DNA of 64,000 bases from Pseudomonadales bacterium (GCA_020062665.1 JAGUVW010000026.1:1-64000), one strand, 5' to 3'; shown: positions 28,035 through 37,546, counted from the first letter of the stretch. The notes: a model not told the origin generated them from the sequence alone. Numbers and translations are program-made.

Positions 28035-28358
28035 TCAGCAGGCGAATGATTTGCCGCAGCCGCAGGAACCGCTGGCATTCGGGTTTTCAAACTTGAAGCC
28101 ACTGCCTTCCATGCTTTCGACAAAATCCACCGTCACGCCGCTCAGCATCGGCGCGCTGTTTTCATCGATCAGCAGCGTGACGCCACCGCAGTCCACCAGC
28201 TGGTCGGTCTGGCCGGGCGTTTCCTCCAGCCGCATGCTGTACTTGAATCCCGAGCAACCACCCCCTTCCACCTGAATGCGCAAACCGGTGACAGGCTTGT
28301 TGGCACTGGTGATAAAACGGGTGACGGCTTGAACGGCGTTATCTGTCAGCGAAATCAT
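28035..28358 (-). CDS. iscA: IscA-type Fe-S carrier, nif-specific
   Basis: The protein has 107 residues and is an A-type iron-sulfur carrier. The three conserved cysteines are visible: [11 protein letters not shown] and the C-terminal [10 protein letters not shown]. It leads the iscA-nifUSV-cysE-orf-nifWZM-clpX set and has the best-matching sigma-54 promoter in the window 52 bp upstream. AGAGGATG precedes ATG 28358. In A. vinelandii the equivalent gene is called iscA-nif. Confidence 0.92.
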   Translation of the reverse strand: MISLTDNAVQAVTRFITSANKPVTGLRIQVEGGGCSGFKYSMRLEETPGQTDQLVDCGGVTLLIDENSAPMLSGVTVDFVESMEGSGFKFENPNASGSCGCGKSFAC

Positions 28359-28372
28359 GGGCGCATCCTCTT

Positions 28373-28388
28373 TGGCAGAAAGCTTGCT
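28373..28388 (+). promoter_or_regulatory. Possible plus-strand sigma-54 element
   Basis: TGGCAGAAAGCTTGCT has the right GG-N10-GC spacing and one mismatch in the -24/-12 core consensus. It points towards the nifZ-like and modABC genes. It overlaps the iscA ribosome-site region, and the only NifA site lies downstream of it, so it may be fortuitous. Confidence 0.35.
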
Positions 28389-28409
28389 ACATATCTCCAC
28401 AAGGGAAAT

Positions 28410-28425
28410 TGCAAGCCACGTGCCA
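28410..28425 (-). promoter_or_regulatory. Sigma-54 promoter of the iscA-nifUSV operon
   Basis: On the minus strand the element reads TGGCACGTGGCTTGCA, a perfect match to TGGCACGNNNNTTGCA. It lies 52 bp before the iscA start. A TGT-N10-ACA site lies 95 bp upstream. This is a textbook NifA/sigma-54 arrangement. Confidence 0.88.
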
Positions 28426-28519
28426 CGCAGGAAACACAGCCTATCTTGCTGATTTTGCGCAGCATTGCGATCAAGGCCGGCGCGCACGCCCTGTCACAAA
28501 CGACACCGGCAAATTCCTT

Positions 28520-28535
28520 TGTCGGATTCACGACA
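28520..28535. promoter_or_regulatory. NifA site (TGT-N10-ACA) for the iscA operon
   Basis: TGTCGGATTCACGACA fits TGT-N10-ACA exactly and lies 95 bp upstream of the perfect sigma-54 element. A near match (TGTCACAAACGACACC) lies about 28 bp closer. The site is also 23 bp before the plus-strand nifZ-like gene. Confidence 0.75.
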
Positions 28536-28557
28536 CACCAAACCACAGGAGCATCCC

Positions 28558-28818
28558 ATGCTGATCGACGCCTTCCAGCCCGGTGACATCGTTTACGCTG
28601 CGCAGACCATCTATAACGACGGTTCCATGCCCGACATGGATGAAGGCCAACTGATCGCGCAGGCCGGCCAGCGCGGCGTGATCATCAATACGGGGTATAT
28701 AGAAGCAGAACCTCACAAGGGACTGGTGCTGGTAAGATTTGAATCACACGCTTTCAAGAGTGGGCTGGGGCCTGCAGTGGCCTGCTGGCCGGAGGAGTTG
28801 GCGCTGCCGCAGCAGTGA
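28558..28818 (+). CDS. Small NifZ-domain protein
   Basis: The protein has 86 residues and consists of a single NifZ-type barrel: GDIVYAAQTIYNDGSMPDMD, LIAQAGQRGVIINTGYIEAE and LVLVRFESHAF. It resembles the N-terminal domain of NifZ but lacks the second half seen in the 162-residue NifZ at 22404-22892. AGGAG precedes ATG 28558. It is divergent from iscA and upstream of modABC. A role in MoFe or cofactor maturation is inferred from the domain and place. Confidence 0.8.
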   Translation: MLIDAFQPGDIVYAAQTIYNDGSMPDMDEGQLIAQAGQRGVIINTGYIEAEPHKGLVLVRFESHAFKSGLGPAVACWPEELALPQQ

Positions 28819-28850
28819 GATATGCCGGCAGCGATTGCCTTCCCATGAGG

Positions 28851-28859
28851 CGTTATATA
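28851..28859. promoter_or_regulatory. Possible ModE half-site upstream of modA
   Basis: CGTTATATA matches a half-site of the E. coli ModE operator (two CGNTATATA-type arms). A convincing second arm was not found in the following bases (CATTTACGCC). It lies 147 bp before modA. This is a suggestion only. Confidence 0.3.
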
Positions 28860-29005
28860 CATTTACGCCAGAACGCCCGCGATCTGTAGCAGAGATCAAG
28901 GGCGCAGTGAAAGCCGTCATCGCGCGCCGACACCCAAATCAGCGCACCGCACGTCATCGTTGCAGTACCGAAATGTCGTTGAAAAAAAAACCTGGAGATC
29001 CTGAC

Positions 29006-29782
29006 ATGAGGATACGAGTGCTTACCTCACAACTTGTCCTGCTGGCAGGCCTGACATTCAGCGCCGTTGCCGTCCACGCTGACGAAGTGCTGGTCGCCGT
29101 GGCCGCCAACTTTATCGCGCCCATGGAACAGATTGCCGCGCAATTCGCCAAGGACACGGGGCACCAGGCGGTGCTGTCATCCGGGGCCACCGGTGCTATC
29201 TACGCGAAGATCACCAACGGCGCGCCGTTCGGTGTATTTCTGTCTGCCGATGACAAAACACCGGCGCGACTGGCAAAGGAAAATCACGCCGACGCTACCA
29301 CCGACTTCACCTATGCCATCGGGAAACTGGTGTTGTGGTCGGCAGATGCGGCCAAAGTGGATGCCGCCGGCAAAGTGCTGGCGGCTGGCCAGTACAAGCA
29401 TGTGGCCATCGCAAATCCCGAAACCGCTCCCTATGGCAAGGCTGCCGTCGAGGTGATGACCAAACTCAATCTGTACGATCAGATCAAACCGAAACTGGTC
29501 ACCGGCGAAAACATCGGCCAGACCTTCCAGTTCATCAGCACCGGCAACGCCCAGATCGGATTCGTGGCTTTGTCGCAGGTGTACAAGGATGGCAAGATCA
29601 CACAGGGTTCTGCGTGGCTGGTTCCTGCTGACTACTATTCACCGATCCGGCAAAACGCCATTTTGCTGAAAAGGGGCAACGACAACGCCGCTGCCAAGGC
29701 ACTGATGGAGTACCTGAAGTCGGCGCCGGCTAACCAGATTATTGAATCCTTCGGCTATGCAATCTGTTTTCCTTCATGTTGA
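29006..29782 (+). CDS. modA: Molybdate ABC transporter, periplasmic binding protein
   Basis: The protein has 258 residues. A signal peptide ends VHA-DEV. The molybdate-binding features are [58 protein letters not shown] and [23 protein letters not shown]. It captures molybdate for FeMo-co. The C-terminus ([10 protein letters not shown]) departs from the usual FGY-x-x-P ending and overlaps the modB start by 7 bp. GGAG precedes ATG 29006. A longer in-frame extension upstream is rejected because it would lose the signal peptide. Confidence 0.93.
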   Translation: MRIRVLTSQLVLLAGLTFSAVAVHADEVLVAVAANFIAPMEQIAAQFAKDTGHQAVLSSGATGAIYAKITNGAPFGVFLSADDKTPARLAKENHADATTDFTYAIGKLVLWSADAAKVDAAGKVLAAGQYKHVAIANPETAPYGKAAVEVMTKLNLYDQIKPKLVTGENIGQTFQFISTGNAQIGFVALSQVYKDGKITQGSAWLVPADYYSPIRQNAILLKRGNDNAAAKALMEYLKSAPANQIIESFGYAICFPSC

Positions 29783-30453
29783 GTGAAAGTGATATTGGGG
29801 CCATTGTCCTCACCCTGAAACTGGCGGGCACGACAACCGCATTGCTGCTGGTGCTGGGCACTCCGCTGGCGTGGTGGCTGGCGCGCACGCAGTCGCGCTG
29901 GAAAAACCCGGTGGCGGTGGTGGTGGCGTTGCCGCTGGTGCTGCCGCCCACGGTGTTGGGTTTCTATCTGCTGTTGCTGATGGGGCCCAACGGCCCGGTG
30001 GGCAAGCTCACACAGGCGCTGGGCATCGGCTTGTTGCCATTTTCGTTCACGGGATTGGTGGTGGCGTCGGTGCTGTACTCGATGCCGTTTGTGGTGCAGC
30101 CGCTGCAGAATGCCTTTGAAGCCGTGCATGAATCGCTGCTGGAAGCCGCCGCCACTCTGCGCGCCAGTCCGCTCGATACCTTCCGCCACGTGGTGCTGCC
30201 GCTGGCCCGCTCCGGTTTTGCCACCGCCGCCATTCTCGGCTTCGCCCATACAGTGGGTGAATTCGGCGTGGTGCTGATGGTCGGCGGCAACATTCCCAAC
30301 GAAACCCGCGTGATGTCGGTACAGATCTACGATCACGTCGAAGCCTTGCGTTACGACAACGCGCACTGGCTGGCGGCCAGCATGGTGCTGTTCAGTCTGG
30401 TGGTGCTGTGGGCGCTGTATTCGAAACGCGCGCCGGGAGCATTCCGTGTCTGA
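29776..30453 (+). CDS. modB: Molybdate ABC transporter permease
   Basis: This 225-residue inner-membrane permease has about five membrane helices. The cytoplasmic EAA-type loop that docks with the ATPase reads [20 protein letters not shown]. It overlaps modA by 7 bp and modC by 8 bp, so the three are one operon. [14 protein letters not shown] and [20 protein letters not shown] are characteristic of ModB. Confidence 0.95.
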   Translation: MLSESDIGAIVLTLKLAGTTTALLLVLGTPLAWWLARTQSRWKNPVAVVVALPLVLPPTVLGFYLLLLMGPNGPVGKLTQALGIGLLPFSFTGLVVASVLYSMPFVVQPLQNAFEAVHESLLEAAATLRASPLDTFRHVVLPLARSGFATAAILGFAHTVGEFGVVLMVGGNIPNETRVMSVQIYDHVEALRYDNAHWLAASMVLFSLVVLWALYSKRAPGAFRV

Positions 30454-31522
30454 CGCCGGCCTTCACGCCCAGCTCGCTCTGGCTTTCGACAAATTTTCAC
30501 TGCAGGTGGATCTGCAATTGCCTCGTAGTGGTTTCACCGTGCTGTTCGGCCGCTCCGGCTGCGGCAAGACTACCCTGCTGCGTTGTCTGGCCGGATTGCA
30601 GAGAGCCCAGGGCACCCTGCGCTGGAAAGACACGCTCTGGCAGGATGAGCGCCACTTTGTTCCGACACACCTGCGGCCGCTGTCCTATGTCTTTCAGGAA
30701 CCGCGCCTGTTTCCCCATCTGGATGTAAAGGGCAATCTGGAATTCGGTTTCCGCCGCGTGCCGGGGAATGAGCGCCGCATCCGCATGGAGGAAGCGATCC
30801 AGTGGCTGGGCGTGGAATCCCTTTTGCAGCAGCGCCCAGAATCCCTCTCTGGTGGGCAGCGCCAGCGCGTCGCCATCGCCCGCGCGCTGCTCACCAGTCC
30901 GCAGATTCTGCTGATGGATGAACCACTGGCCAGTCTGGATCTGGACAGCAAGCTCGACATCCTGCCGTATCTGGAAAAATTGCGCTCGCATCTGGATATT
31001 CCGGTGATCTACGTCACCCATGCGCCGGATGAAATGGCGCGCCTGGCCGAGCATCTGGTGCTGATGGAAAACGGCCGCGTGCGCGCGCAGGGGCAGCTCA
31101 ACGATCTGCTGACGCATATCGATCTGCCTCTGCTGCATCAGCTGGATGCCAGTGCGGTGATCAATGTCACTGTGGATCATCACGATCCACACTATCACCT
31201 CAGCCATGTGGCGGTGCCGGGCGGCTTTCTGACGGTGGCATACAACGAGCTGCCGGCAGGCAGCCGTTCACGGGTGCGGATTCTGGCGCGGGATGTCAGC
31301 ATCGCACTGGAGCCAACCCATCACAGCAGTATCAGCAACTGCCTGCCCTGCTGCATCATCGACATTTCCGAGGATCGCGATCCAGCCCGCGTGATCGTGC
31401 GGCTGAACTTGGGTGGCGAGGTGATTCTGTCACGCATCACCCGGCGTTCCGTGGACATGCTGGGATTGCATCCCGGCCAGCTGGTCTATGCGCAAATCAA
31501 GGCGGTGGCGCTGATGAATTAG
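30446..31522 (+). CDS. modC: Molybdate ABC transporter ATPase
   Basis: The protein has 358 residues. Walker A is GRSGCGKTT, the signature [15 protein letters not shown] and Walker [13 protein letters not shown], with the switch histidine in [10 protein letters not shown]. The C-terminal ~65 residues form a Mop/TOBE domain that can bind molybdate and damp transport. The start is GTG at 30446 with GGGAG upstream, overlapping modB by 8 bp. It is convergent with the DUF364 gene at the end of the nifENX operon, with 11 bp between stops. Confidence 0.95.
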   Translation: MSDAGLHAQLALAFDKFSLQVDLQLPRSGFTVLFGRSGCGKTTLLRCLAGLQRAQGTLRWKDTLWQDERHFVPTHLRPLSYVFQEPRLFPHLDVKGNLEFGFRRVPGNERRIRMEEAIQWLGVESLLQQRPESLSGGQRQRVAIARALLTSPQILLMDEPLASLDLDSKLDILPYLEKLRSHLDIPVIYVTHAPDEMARLAEHLVLMENGRVRAQGQLNDLLTHIDLPLLHQLDASAVINVTVDHHDPHYHLSHVAVPGGFLTVAYNELPAGSRSRVRILARDVSIALEPTHHSSISNCLPCCIIDISEDRDPARVIVRLNLGGEVILSRITRRSVDMLGLHPGQLVYAQIKAVALMN

Positions 31523-31533
31523 TTCAACGGTAT

Positions 31534-32280
31534 TCACATCAGATCCAGCAACGCATACTCCACCGCGCCGGCGAACAGGCGGGTGCCGCCGCCTTCAGCC
31601 ACCACCTGCCACAAAGCATTGGCGTCGCCCACACGCACACCCGCCAGATAGTCAACGCCATAGTTGCCCCACAGCTCCAGCCAAGGCAGGCTGGGGCCCA
31701 ACAACACCACGGTTGCATCCGTCGCCAAGGTCAGCAGACGATGCACGGTTTTGTTGGCAATGCTGCTGGCGGTGATGAAAACCCAGTCGGCTTCCGGCAA
31801 CAGCCATTCCGCCGCCATGTCTGGCAGATCATTGCCCTGGGGGCGACGCTCGATGCAGTGGAAGTGAATGTCGGGCCAGCATTGTTCCAGGCCTGGATAG
31901 CGGCCGATGACAACGACGGATTTCCCTGCCAGTTGTCGCCGGAAATGTTCGAACACGCGCAAATGACCGGGTGCAGGGTTGTGCAGTGTCTGTGCGTCGC
32001 GCAACAATCGGTTGTCGTGATTCACACAGGCATTGATCGTCGCCAGTCCGACACAGGCTTCGGCCGGATGCCAGTGCAGCAACCAGGCCGCCAGTTCACG
32101 GGCAGATCGCCCCACCAAGGTGCCAGGCCAGTCCAGCGTGCGCGGAACGTCCTGCGGACTGAAGCACAGGCCGATGTCGTGGGCCTGCACACTTGTCCAG
32201 TTCAATCCCAACATGACGCGCTGCACGACAACATCTGCAGTAACACGCTCGATCAACTGCTGGTAAAGCTCAGTGGACAT
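31534..32280 (-). CDS. DUF364/DUF4213 Rossmann-like protein, nif-associated
   Basis: The protein has 248 residues. The N-terminal part (GLNWTSVQAHDIGLCFSPQD, SARELAAWLLHWHPAEACVG) and the C-terminal Rossmann-like part (KSVVVIGRYPGLEQ, EADWVFITASSIANKTVHRL, VVLLGPSLP) match the DUF4213/DUF364 family. Its members are linked to heavy-metal or cofactor handling from structure, without a proven reaction. It is last in the nifENX operon, 12 bp after the previous gene. A role in Mo or cofactor metal handling is plausible given modABC next door. Confidence 0.75.
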   Translation of the reverse strand: MSTELYQQLIERVTADVVVQRVMLGLNWTSVQAHDIGLCFSPQDVPRTLDWPGTLVGRSARELAAWLLHWHPAEACVGLATINACVNHDNRLLRDAQTLHNPAPGHLRVFEHFRRQLAGKSVVVIGRYPGLEQCWPDIHFHCIERRPQGNDLPDMAAEWLLPEADWVFITASSIANKTVHRLLTLATDATVVLLGPSLPWLELWGNYGVDYLAGVRVGDANALWQVVAEGGGTRLFAGAVEYALLDLM

Positions 32281-32292
32281 CGCTGACCGACA

Positions 32293-32685
32293 TCAGGCGC
32301 CCAGCGCCGGCAGTAATTTCAGTTCAGTCTTGACGGCGCCCTTTTTACCCCAGGCTGTCACGCCTTCGACAAACCAGCGCGCATCGGTGGGATGGGGCTT
32401 CACGACATCCAGTTCTGCGTAGACGTTGCCATCGGCACGGATCAGAACCGTGCCGAGGCGACGCCCGTCGAGGCCGCGCCACTCGCTGTAGAGCGCTTCG
32501 CTGCCATCGAACGGATCACGGCGTAGTTCACGCAAGCCAAACTCGTTGCCCTGCCCTGCCCCATCGGCAAAGCCCGCACGCTGTAGCTGGAGTTGCAGTG
32601 CTTGCCACACTTCTTCCAGCACAGGCTTTTCTGCCTGCGCACGGGCGGCCAATGCATCCATACTCAACGATACTGTGATTTCCAT
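32293..32685 (-). CDS. Hypothetical nif-operon protein, 130 residues
   Basis: I do not know this protein's function. It is soluble, with no Cys or membrane segment. The first third is helical (LAARAQAEKPVLEEVWQALQ) and the rest probably beta-rich (TVLIRADGNVYAELDVVKPH, WFVEGVTAWGKKGAVKTELK). GAGG lies 8 nt before ATG 32685. It lies between the 2Fe-2S ferredoxin and the DUF364 gene in the nifENX operon, and conserved spacing suggests it belongs to that unit. Confidence 0.7.
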   Translation of the reverse strand: MEITVSLSMDALAARAQAEKPVLEEVWQALQLQLQRAGFADGAGQGNEFGLRELRRDPFDGSEALYSEWRGLDGRRLGTVLIRADGNVYAELDVVKPHPTDARWFVEGVTAWGKKGAVKTELKLLPALGA

Positions 32686-32719
32686 GTCGTTATCCTCATG
32701 CATGCACGCTGGCGTGGCG

Positions 32720-33043
32720 TCACCACAATTCCCTGGGCGCGAGTTTGTCGGTGTAGGGCTGCCCAGCAAGAATGTGCTGCTCGATGACGAGCGCCGCCTC
32801 TTCTGGCGCCAGCCAGCTGTACATCACCGAGCCGGGATAAACCAGCACATTGGCGCCGGCCTGACAGGGGCCCAGACAACCAGTGTTGGTGAGTGCCACC
32901 CGGTTCTGCAGATTGCGCTTGATCAACTCGGTGGCAAACGCATTGAACACCGCCTCGCCGTTACGTGATGCGCAGCTGCTGCGGGGATGCCCTTCCGGGC
33001 GGCGCTGCACGCAAACAAAAATGTGATAGTCCGGCTTTGGCAT
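32720..33043 (-). CDS. Thioredoxin-like 2Fe-2S ferredoxin
   Basis: The protein has 107 residues. The four cluster cysteines are C11, C24, C56 and C60 ([20 protein letters not shown]), the spacing of the thioredoxin-fold 2Fe-2S ferredoxins known from nif clusters and from Aquifex. It could carry electrons within cofactor assembly. It lies 18 bp after fdxB. Confidence 0.88.
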   Translation of the reverse strand: MPKPDYHIFVCVQRRPEGHPRSSCASRNGEAVFNAFATELIKRNLQNRVALTNTGCLGPCQAGANVLVYPGSVMYSWLAPEEAALVIEQHILAGQPYTDKLAPRELW

Positions 33044-33061
33044 GACAACGACTCCTGAAAT

Positions 33062-33361
33062 TCAACCTGCCAGCGGCTGGTGGGTGTGACAGTTCTTGGG
33101 ACAGACCTTGGCGCACGATGTGCAGCCGATGCAATCCATGGCGTTCCGGATGGTCATGACTTTCAGCTCATCGTCTTCATCATAATCCTCTTCGTCCACC
33201 GCCATGATGTCTGCCTTGTCCACCAGGGTGAATACATCGCGTGGGCAGACCTTGTAGCAGCGTCCACAACCGATGCAGGTTTCCGGATTCAGAGCAACAA
33301 CGAACTGCGGCGTCCACTCTGCACCGCCGCGGGTGCGCCCTACAATGACTGCCTCGGTCAT
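33062..33361 (-). CDS. fdxB: Nif-specific 4Fe-4S ferredoxin III
   Basis: The protein has 99 residues. Two 4Fe-4S motifs are visible: CIGCGRCYKVCP and CIGCTSCAKVCP, separated by an acidic loop (AVDEEDYDEDDE) typical of FdxB. It is a candidate electron donor for nitrogenase or for NifB/NifEN reactions. GAGAGG precedes ATG 33361. Confidence 0.92.
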   Translation of the reverse strand: MTEAVIVGRTRGGAEWTPQFVVALNPETCIGCGRCYKVCPRDVFTLVDKADIMAVDEEDYDEDDELKVMTIRNAMDCIGCTSCAKVCPKNCHTHQPLAG

Positions 33362-33396
33362 GGCCTCTCTCTCCACTCTTGGGCTGATGCTTGCAA

Positions 33397-33603
33397 CTAT
33401 GCGGATACACTATCCAGTTTTGTCTTGGCTTCCTTCCACGCTTCACACGCCGCCACCGCCTGACGCGCCAGTTCCGGCAATTCGTGATAGGCACTGAGAA
33501 AACGATCTTCCACCAGATCGTGAATCTGCGATGCCCACTCGCTGGCGATACGCTTCTTGGTGTTCACATCCTTTTGCAGCACTTTCAGTTCATCTTCACT
33601 CAT
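33397..33603 (-). CDS. CCE_0567-like (DUF683) nif-associated small protein
   Basis: The protein has 68 residues and is a helical hairpin: SEDELKVLQKDVNTKKRIAS, IHDLVEDRFLSAYHELPELA and ACEAWKEAKTKL. This matches the DUF683/Rop-like family that follows the NifX-associated gene in many nif clusters. AGGAG precedes ATG 33603; upstream in-frame residues are not needed. The function is unproven. Confidence 0.8.
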   Translation of the reverse strand: MSEDELKVLQKDVNTKKRIASEWASQIHDLVEDRFLSAYHELPELARQAVAACEAWKEAKTKLDSVSA

Positions 33604-33625
33604 GACGATTCTCCTGTCCGGGTTG

Positions 33626-34105
33626 TCAGAGTTCAGCGACATCACGGTGTTGCTTTACCAGACCCACGGCCTTGCTCAACACTTTTTCCGCCTCTTCCAC
33701 CATCTTCCCGAGGGAGTCAAAGCCGAAGCGGTGAACATCGCGCAGGCTCTTGTCCAGCGCCACCAGCTTGCCTACCAGAATCAGGGCACGGCCAAAACCT
33801 TCGTGGGTCAGATTGATCACGGGTACCGCCAGCAAACCGGTTTCCCTTTCCACCATCTGAGCGATGGCGTTGTAGTACGCCTTGACGCGGGACACGGTGG
33901 TTTCGTCAGGATCGCCCACCACCGGAATCTGGCGCCGGCGTTCCTTGGTGAGAACGAGCGGATCCAGCACACGGGCGTCGCTCCAGGTGTCGTAGGTGCC
34001 ATAGCTGTCCATGGCCCGTAACTGCACCACCATCTGTTTGACAAAAGGATGCGCCAGTGCGGCGTCACTTTCGGTTACTACTACTGCTTCGGCTAGTTCA
34101 CTCAT
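33626..34105 (-). CDS. NifX-associated nitrogen fixation protein (DUF269)
   Basis: The protein has 159 residues and shows the DUF269 pattern: HPFVKQMVVQLRAMDSYGTY, IPVVGDPDETTVSRVKAYYN and VINLTHEGFGRALILVGKLV. Genes of this family follow nifX almost invariably. A link to FeMo-co biosynthesis is assumed from that; no reaction is known. It lies 30 bp after nifX. Confidence 0.9.
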   Translation of the reverse strand: MSELAEAVVVTESDAALAHPFVKQMVVQLRAMDSYGTYDTWSDARVLDPLVLTKERRRQIPVVGDPDETTVSRVKAYYNAIAQMVERETGLLAVPVINLTHEGFGRALILVGKLVALDKSLRDVHRFGFDSLGKMVEEAEKVLSKAVGLVKQHRDVAEL

Positions 34106-34135
34106 GATGTATTACCTGCATTGGTTCGTTCGATT

Positions 34136-34612
34136 TCAATCCTGCCAACCTTCCGCTTCCATTGCGTCGAAGCGTCCCATCACCACGCCCTTGTGACGCT
34201 GAATGGCCTTGGCCAGCCAGGCAGATGGCCCGGCTTTCAATTCTTCCTGCAGTGCCTGAATCAAATCCTGGATGCGTGCATCCTCAGTCACCTTTACCGG
34301 CTGCACCTGAATCGCCAGCAACTGCCGCACGGCTGAAGCACCACAGGCCCGGCAATACACTGCAATGCAACCTTCCAGCAATGCCAGCTTGTGCACCAGT
34401 TTGTCTTCATTGGCGTCCTGGCTGAGCTGGCCGAACTCCGCCATGACCAGCAGACGCGATTGCTCAGGATCGACACCGAATATCGCCATGGCAGAAGCAG
34501 AACCAAAATGCTGATCCACCACCACGCCATCGGAGGTGGCGAAGCCCACCTTCAGCAACTGGGTTTCCGGCACCTCGTCTGAAAGCACGGTGAACTGGCG
34601 CGAGATCGTCAT
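34136..34612 (-). CDS. nifX: NifX, FeMo-cofactor precursor carrier
   Basis: NifX has 158 residues and the NifX/NafY cofactor-binding fold: LKVGFATSDGVVVDQHFGSA with the ligand-type histidine, and KLALLEGCIAVYCRACGASAVRQLL. It carries NifB-co and the VK-cluster between NifB and NifEN. It lies 3 bp after nifN. Confidence 0.93.
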   Translation of the reverse strand: MTISRQFTVLSDEVPETQLLKVGFATSDGVVVDQHFGSASAMAIFGVDPEQSRLLVMAEFGQLSQDANEDKLVHKLALLEGCIAVYCRACGASAVRQLLAIQVQPVKVTEDARIQDLIQALQEELKAGPSAWLAKAIQRHKGVVMGRFDAMEAEGWQD

Positions 34613-34615
34613 CGT

Positions 34616-35989
34616 TCAGTGCTCCACTCGCGTTTCATCCGCAGGCTTTTGCGCATAGATGGAGAAATAGGGCTGAATGCCCTGGTGATGCGCCACAACG
34701 CAATTGGCCAGATCGAACAGCGCTTGCTGGGTACCGTGATAACCAAACCAGCAGCGCTGAAAGCCACCGATCAAGTCATATTGGGGGAAGCCAATGCGCA
34801 GTAAAGGCACATGAAGGCGCCGAGCGCTATCCGCTGCATGGCTGTTGCCGAGCAACAACTGGGCATCATGGGCCTTTGCGGACTTCTCGAGATCTTCCAG
34901 ATCACCCACCTGGATTTCGTCAATGCAGGATTCTGCCAGTGCTGCGCTCTTGGCGGGCACCACCGCTGCAACGGTTCGGGAACCCATGCCACGCAGCAGA
35001 CTATCAAAGCCGAGCAGCAAATCCGGATCAGCAGCAATCGCCACTCGGGTGTCACCCAGCATGAAATGCGTATCCAGCATGGCATCCTGCAGCTGCGCAC
35101 GATGACGCTGCCAGCGCAGGGGAACGGGTTGGCCACTGAGGTCACTCAGCGTCATCAACCATTGATCCACCACATCCAGCCCCATCAGATGACCAAAGCA
35201 GTGGACTGGAATGCCGGTGCGTTGCTGCAACAAATCAGCCGCTGGAAACAGGCTCTGCCCGACTACCAATGTTGCGATGCTTTCACTGGCCGTCTTCACA
35301 TCCGACAGCGTCAATCCACCCGTGGTCAGCGGGTTGAAATCCGCGGCGTCCAGATGGCCATCCAGCGAACCCGACAGATCGGGAATCAGCAGCGGGCGCA
35401 AACCAAAACTTTCAATGCTCTCGCTGACATATTCCAGATCACCCGGCGTGAGGTTGGCGCCACAGAGCACGTTGACCTGGCGCTGACGCAAGCCAGCGCG
35501 ACTGCGGTCGTCGGGAATCAAGGTGTCGATGATCCCTTTAACCGCCAGCGCAAATCCACTTTCGAAGCTACCGGCGAAATCCGGTGTATTGACTGCCACC
35601 ACCGCAATTTTTTCATGCTGGGGATATTTCTGCCGGAACTGCCCCAACGCGCGACGGATGTCACAGCCTTGGGTTTCCGCCAGGCCCGTGGTCACCAGTC
35701 CGACAATGGCGGGCGCATTTTTTTCACAGATGGTTTTGAGCGCCTCGACAATGTTGTCGTCGGCACCCATCACGGAACTCACCTGATCCATGGCGGTGGT
35801 CTGCAGCGGCACCGGCTCGCGAAAGTGACGCACAAAAAATACCTTGGCGAACGCCGTGCAACCTTGCGACCCATGCATGAGCGGCATGCTGCGATGCATA
35901 CCCAGAAAAGCCAGTACCGCGCCGGTGGTCTGGCTGGTTTTGAGTGGGCTCACTGCCAATGGCTTCTTGCGGTTGATCAGGGTAGCCAT
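34616..35989 (-). CDS. nifN: NifN, FeMo-cofactor scaffold beta subunit
   Basis: NifN has 457 residues and pairs with NifE as the scaffold on which the FeMo-co precursor matures. [20 protein letters not shown] holds a cluster cysteine, and [15 protein letters not shown] and [20 protein letters not shown] are NifN/NifK-like. It is paralogous to NifK (39677-41248). It lies 10 bp after nifE. Confidence 0.95.
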   Translation of the reverse strand: MATLINRKKPLAVSPLKTSQTTGAVLAFLGMHRSMPLMHGSQGCTAFAKVFFVRHFREPVPLQTTAMDQVSSVMGADDNIVEALKTICEKNAPAIVGLVTTGLAETQGCDIRRALGQFRQKYPQHEKIAVVAVNTPDFAGSFESGFALAVKGIIDTLIPDDRSRAGLRQRQVNVLCGANLTPGDLEYVSESIESFGLRPLLIPDLSGSLDGHLDAADFNPLTTGGLTLSDVKTASESIATLVVGQSLFPAADLLQQRTGIPVHCFGHLMGLDVVDQWLMTLSDLSGQPVPLRWQRHRAQLQDAMLDTHFMLGDTRVAIAADPDLLLGFDSLLRGMGSRTVAAVVPAKSAALAESCIDEIQVGDLEDLEKSAKAHDAQLLLGNSHAADSARRLHVPLLRIGFPQYDLIGGFQRCWFGYHGTQQALFDLANCVVAHHQGIQPYFSIYAQKPADETRVEH

Positions 35990-35999
35990 GTCGATGCCC

Positions 36000-37412
36000 T
36001 CACCCGTTCGCTACCAGGGCCGCGCCCATGGGCTTCACGCTGTCCCAGGGCGCCCGCCGCCGCACGGCGTCCCACACGGGACTTTCCAGCGTCAGGCACA
36101 GCTGCCGCACCAGTTCCAGCATGCCGTCGTAACCCGCGTAGCCGAATTCCCGCTCCTGATTGATATCCAGAAACGGAATGCGCGCCTTCAAAGCCGTGTA
36201 CATGTTGCGGCCACCGGCAATCAGAATATCGGCCTTGTAGTCCTCGACGGTCTTCAGCAGGATGCGCGGATTGCCTTCGTCCAGCATTTTCACATCATCG
36301 CCCATCAGTTCGCGGATGCGGGCCTTGTCTTCCTCGGTGGACTTTTTGGTGCCGGTTGCCACTACTTTCATCCCCAGATCCTGCAACGCCGAAATCACCG
36401 ACCAGGATTTCACGCCACCGGTGTAGAGCAATACCCGCTTGCCTTCCAGGCGCGGGCGCCAGGCTTGCAGCGCAGTGCGAATGCGGGTTTCTTCCCGCTC
36501 GATCAAGGCGTCGGTGCGCGCAGTCAGATCGGGATCATTGATCAGGCGGGCAAAATCCCGCAGGGATTGCGACGTGTCGGTGATGCCGTAAAAGCTGCCT
36601 TCAAACCAGGGCGTACCGAAGCGCTCCTGCAGTTTGCGGCCGACGTTCAACATCGCTTTGGAACACACCATCATGTTGGCTTCGGCCTTGTGCATGGTTT
36701 GCACTTCGCGAAAGCGCGCGTCACCGGACAGGGTGCACAGCACGCGCAAACCCAGTTCATCCAGCAACGGCAGCACATGCCAGAACTCACCGGCAATGTT
36801 GTATTCACCGATCAGATTGATGTCATGCACGCGAATGCCCGGACGCAGCGCAGAATCCGGCAGCGGATCGGGATCGCGGGTGCCCACCACATACTTGAGC
36901 ATGGCTTCGCCGGCGATGCGATTGCCCAGATTCTTGGTGCCATAAAAGCCGGCGGCATCCACGGGCACCACTGGCACACGCCAGCGGGTTTGCGCTTCTT
37001 TGCAGATGGCATCAATGTCATCGCCTATCAACGCCGGTACGCAGGTGTTGTACACGAACACCGCCGGGGGCTGGTAATCGTCGATAGCCTGCTTGATGGC
37101 ATGGAACAGGCGTTTTTCGGCACGCCCCATGATGATGTCCTGCTCGGTGAGGTCAGTGGTCATGCCGATGCGATAGAGTTCCGGCCCGCTGGAACGGGTA
37201 CCCCGGTTATCCCAGGAACTGCCGGCACAAGCGATGGGGCCGTGCACGATATGCGCAACATCCGCAATGGGCAGCAACGCGATCTGCGCCCCATCAAACG
37301 CGCAGCCACCATCCGTTGCACCCGGTTTGGGTTTGGAACAACCGGACTTTTCCTTTTTGTTGTGACTGCACGCAGGCTCATTCAGCAATTCCGCGATCTC
37401 GTTGGCTTTCAT
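36000..37412 (-). CDS. nifE: NifE, FeMo-cofactor scaffold alpha subunit
   Basis: NifE has 470 residues and is paralogous to NifD. Cluster cysteines are in [24 protein letters not shown] and [13 protein letters not shown], with [10 protein letters not shown] in the cofactor-site region. GGAG lies 9 nt before ATG 37412. It is first in an operon of nifE-nifN-nifX-DUF269-DUF683-fdxB-ferredoxin-orf-DUF364, with its own sigma-54 element. Confidence 0.95.
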   Translation of the reverse strand: MKANEIAELLNEPACSHNKKEKSGCSKPKPGATDGGCAFDGAQIALLPIADVAHIVHGPIACAGSSWDNRGTRSSGPELYRIGMTTDLTEQDIIMGRAEKRLFHAIKQAIDDYQPPAVFVYNTCVPALIGDDIDAICKEAQTRWRVPVVPVDAAGFYGTKNLGNRIAGEAMLKYVVGTRDPDPLPDSALRPGIRVHDINLIGEYNIAGEFWHVLPLLDELGLRVLCTLSGDARFREVQTMHKAEANMMVCSKAMLNVGRKLQERFGTPWFEGSFYGITDTSQSLRDFARLINDPDLTARTDALIEREETRIRTALQAWRPRLEGKRVLLYTGGVKSWSVISALQDLGMKVVATGTKKSTEEDKARIRELMGDDVKMLDEGNPRILLKTVEDYKADILIAGGRNMYTALKARIPFLDINQEREFGYAGYDGMLELVRQLCLTLESPVWDAVRRRAPWDSVKPMGAALVANG

Positions 37413-37486
37413 TCGGACTGCTCCATAGCGGTGACAGGGACGTTCGCATTCACGTGGGCGCACATTGGTCGGTACAAACAGCTAGG

Positions 37487-37502
37487 TGCAAGCCGTATTC
37501 CA
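37487..37502 (-). promoter_or_regulatory. Sigma-54 promoter of the nifENX operon
   Basis: On the minus strand the element reads TGGAATACGGCTTGCA: GG-N10-GC spacing and a perfect -12 (TTGCA), with an imperfect -24 (TGGAAT). It is 75 bp before nifE. A NifA site lies 45 bp upstream, closer than at the other promoters. Confidence 0.7.
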
Positions 37503-37546
37503 ATTTCTAAACGACTGAATTCTCTGTACTTCATGATTTTTGGCCA

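Noticed and set aside
28902-28917. Sigma-54-like string near modA (GGGCGCAGTGAAAGCC)
   Set aside because: Correct spacing but poor -24 and -12 boxes and no NifA site nearby.
28739-29005. Upstream extension of modA
   Set aside because: It would bury the signal peptide; a ribosome site precedes ATG 29006.
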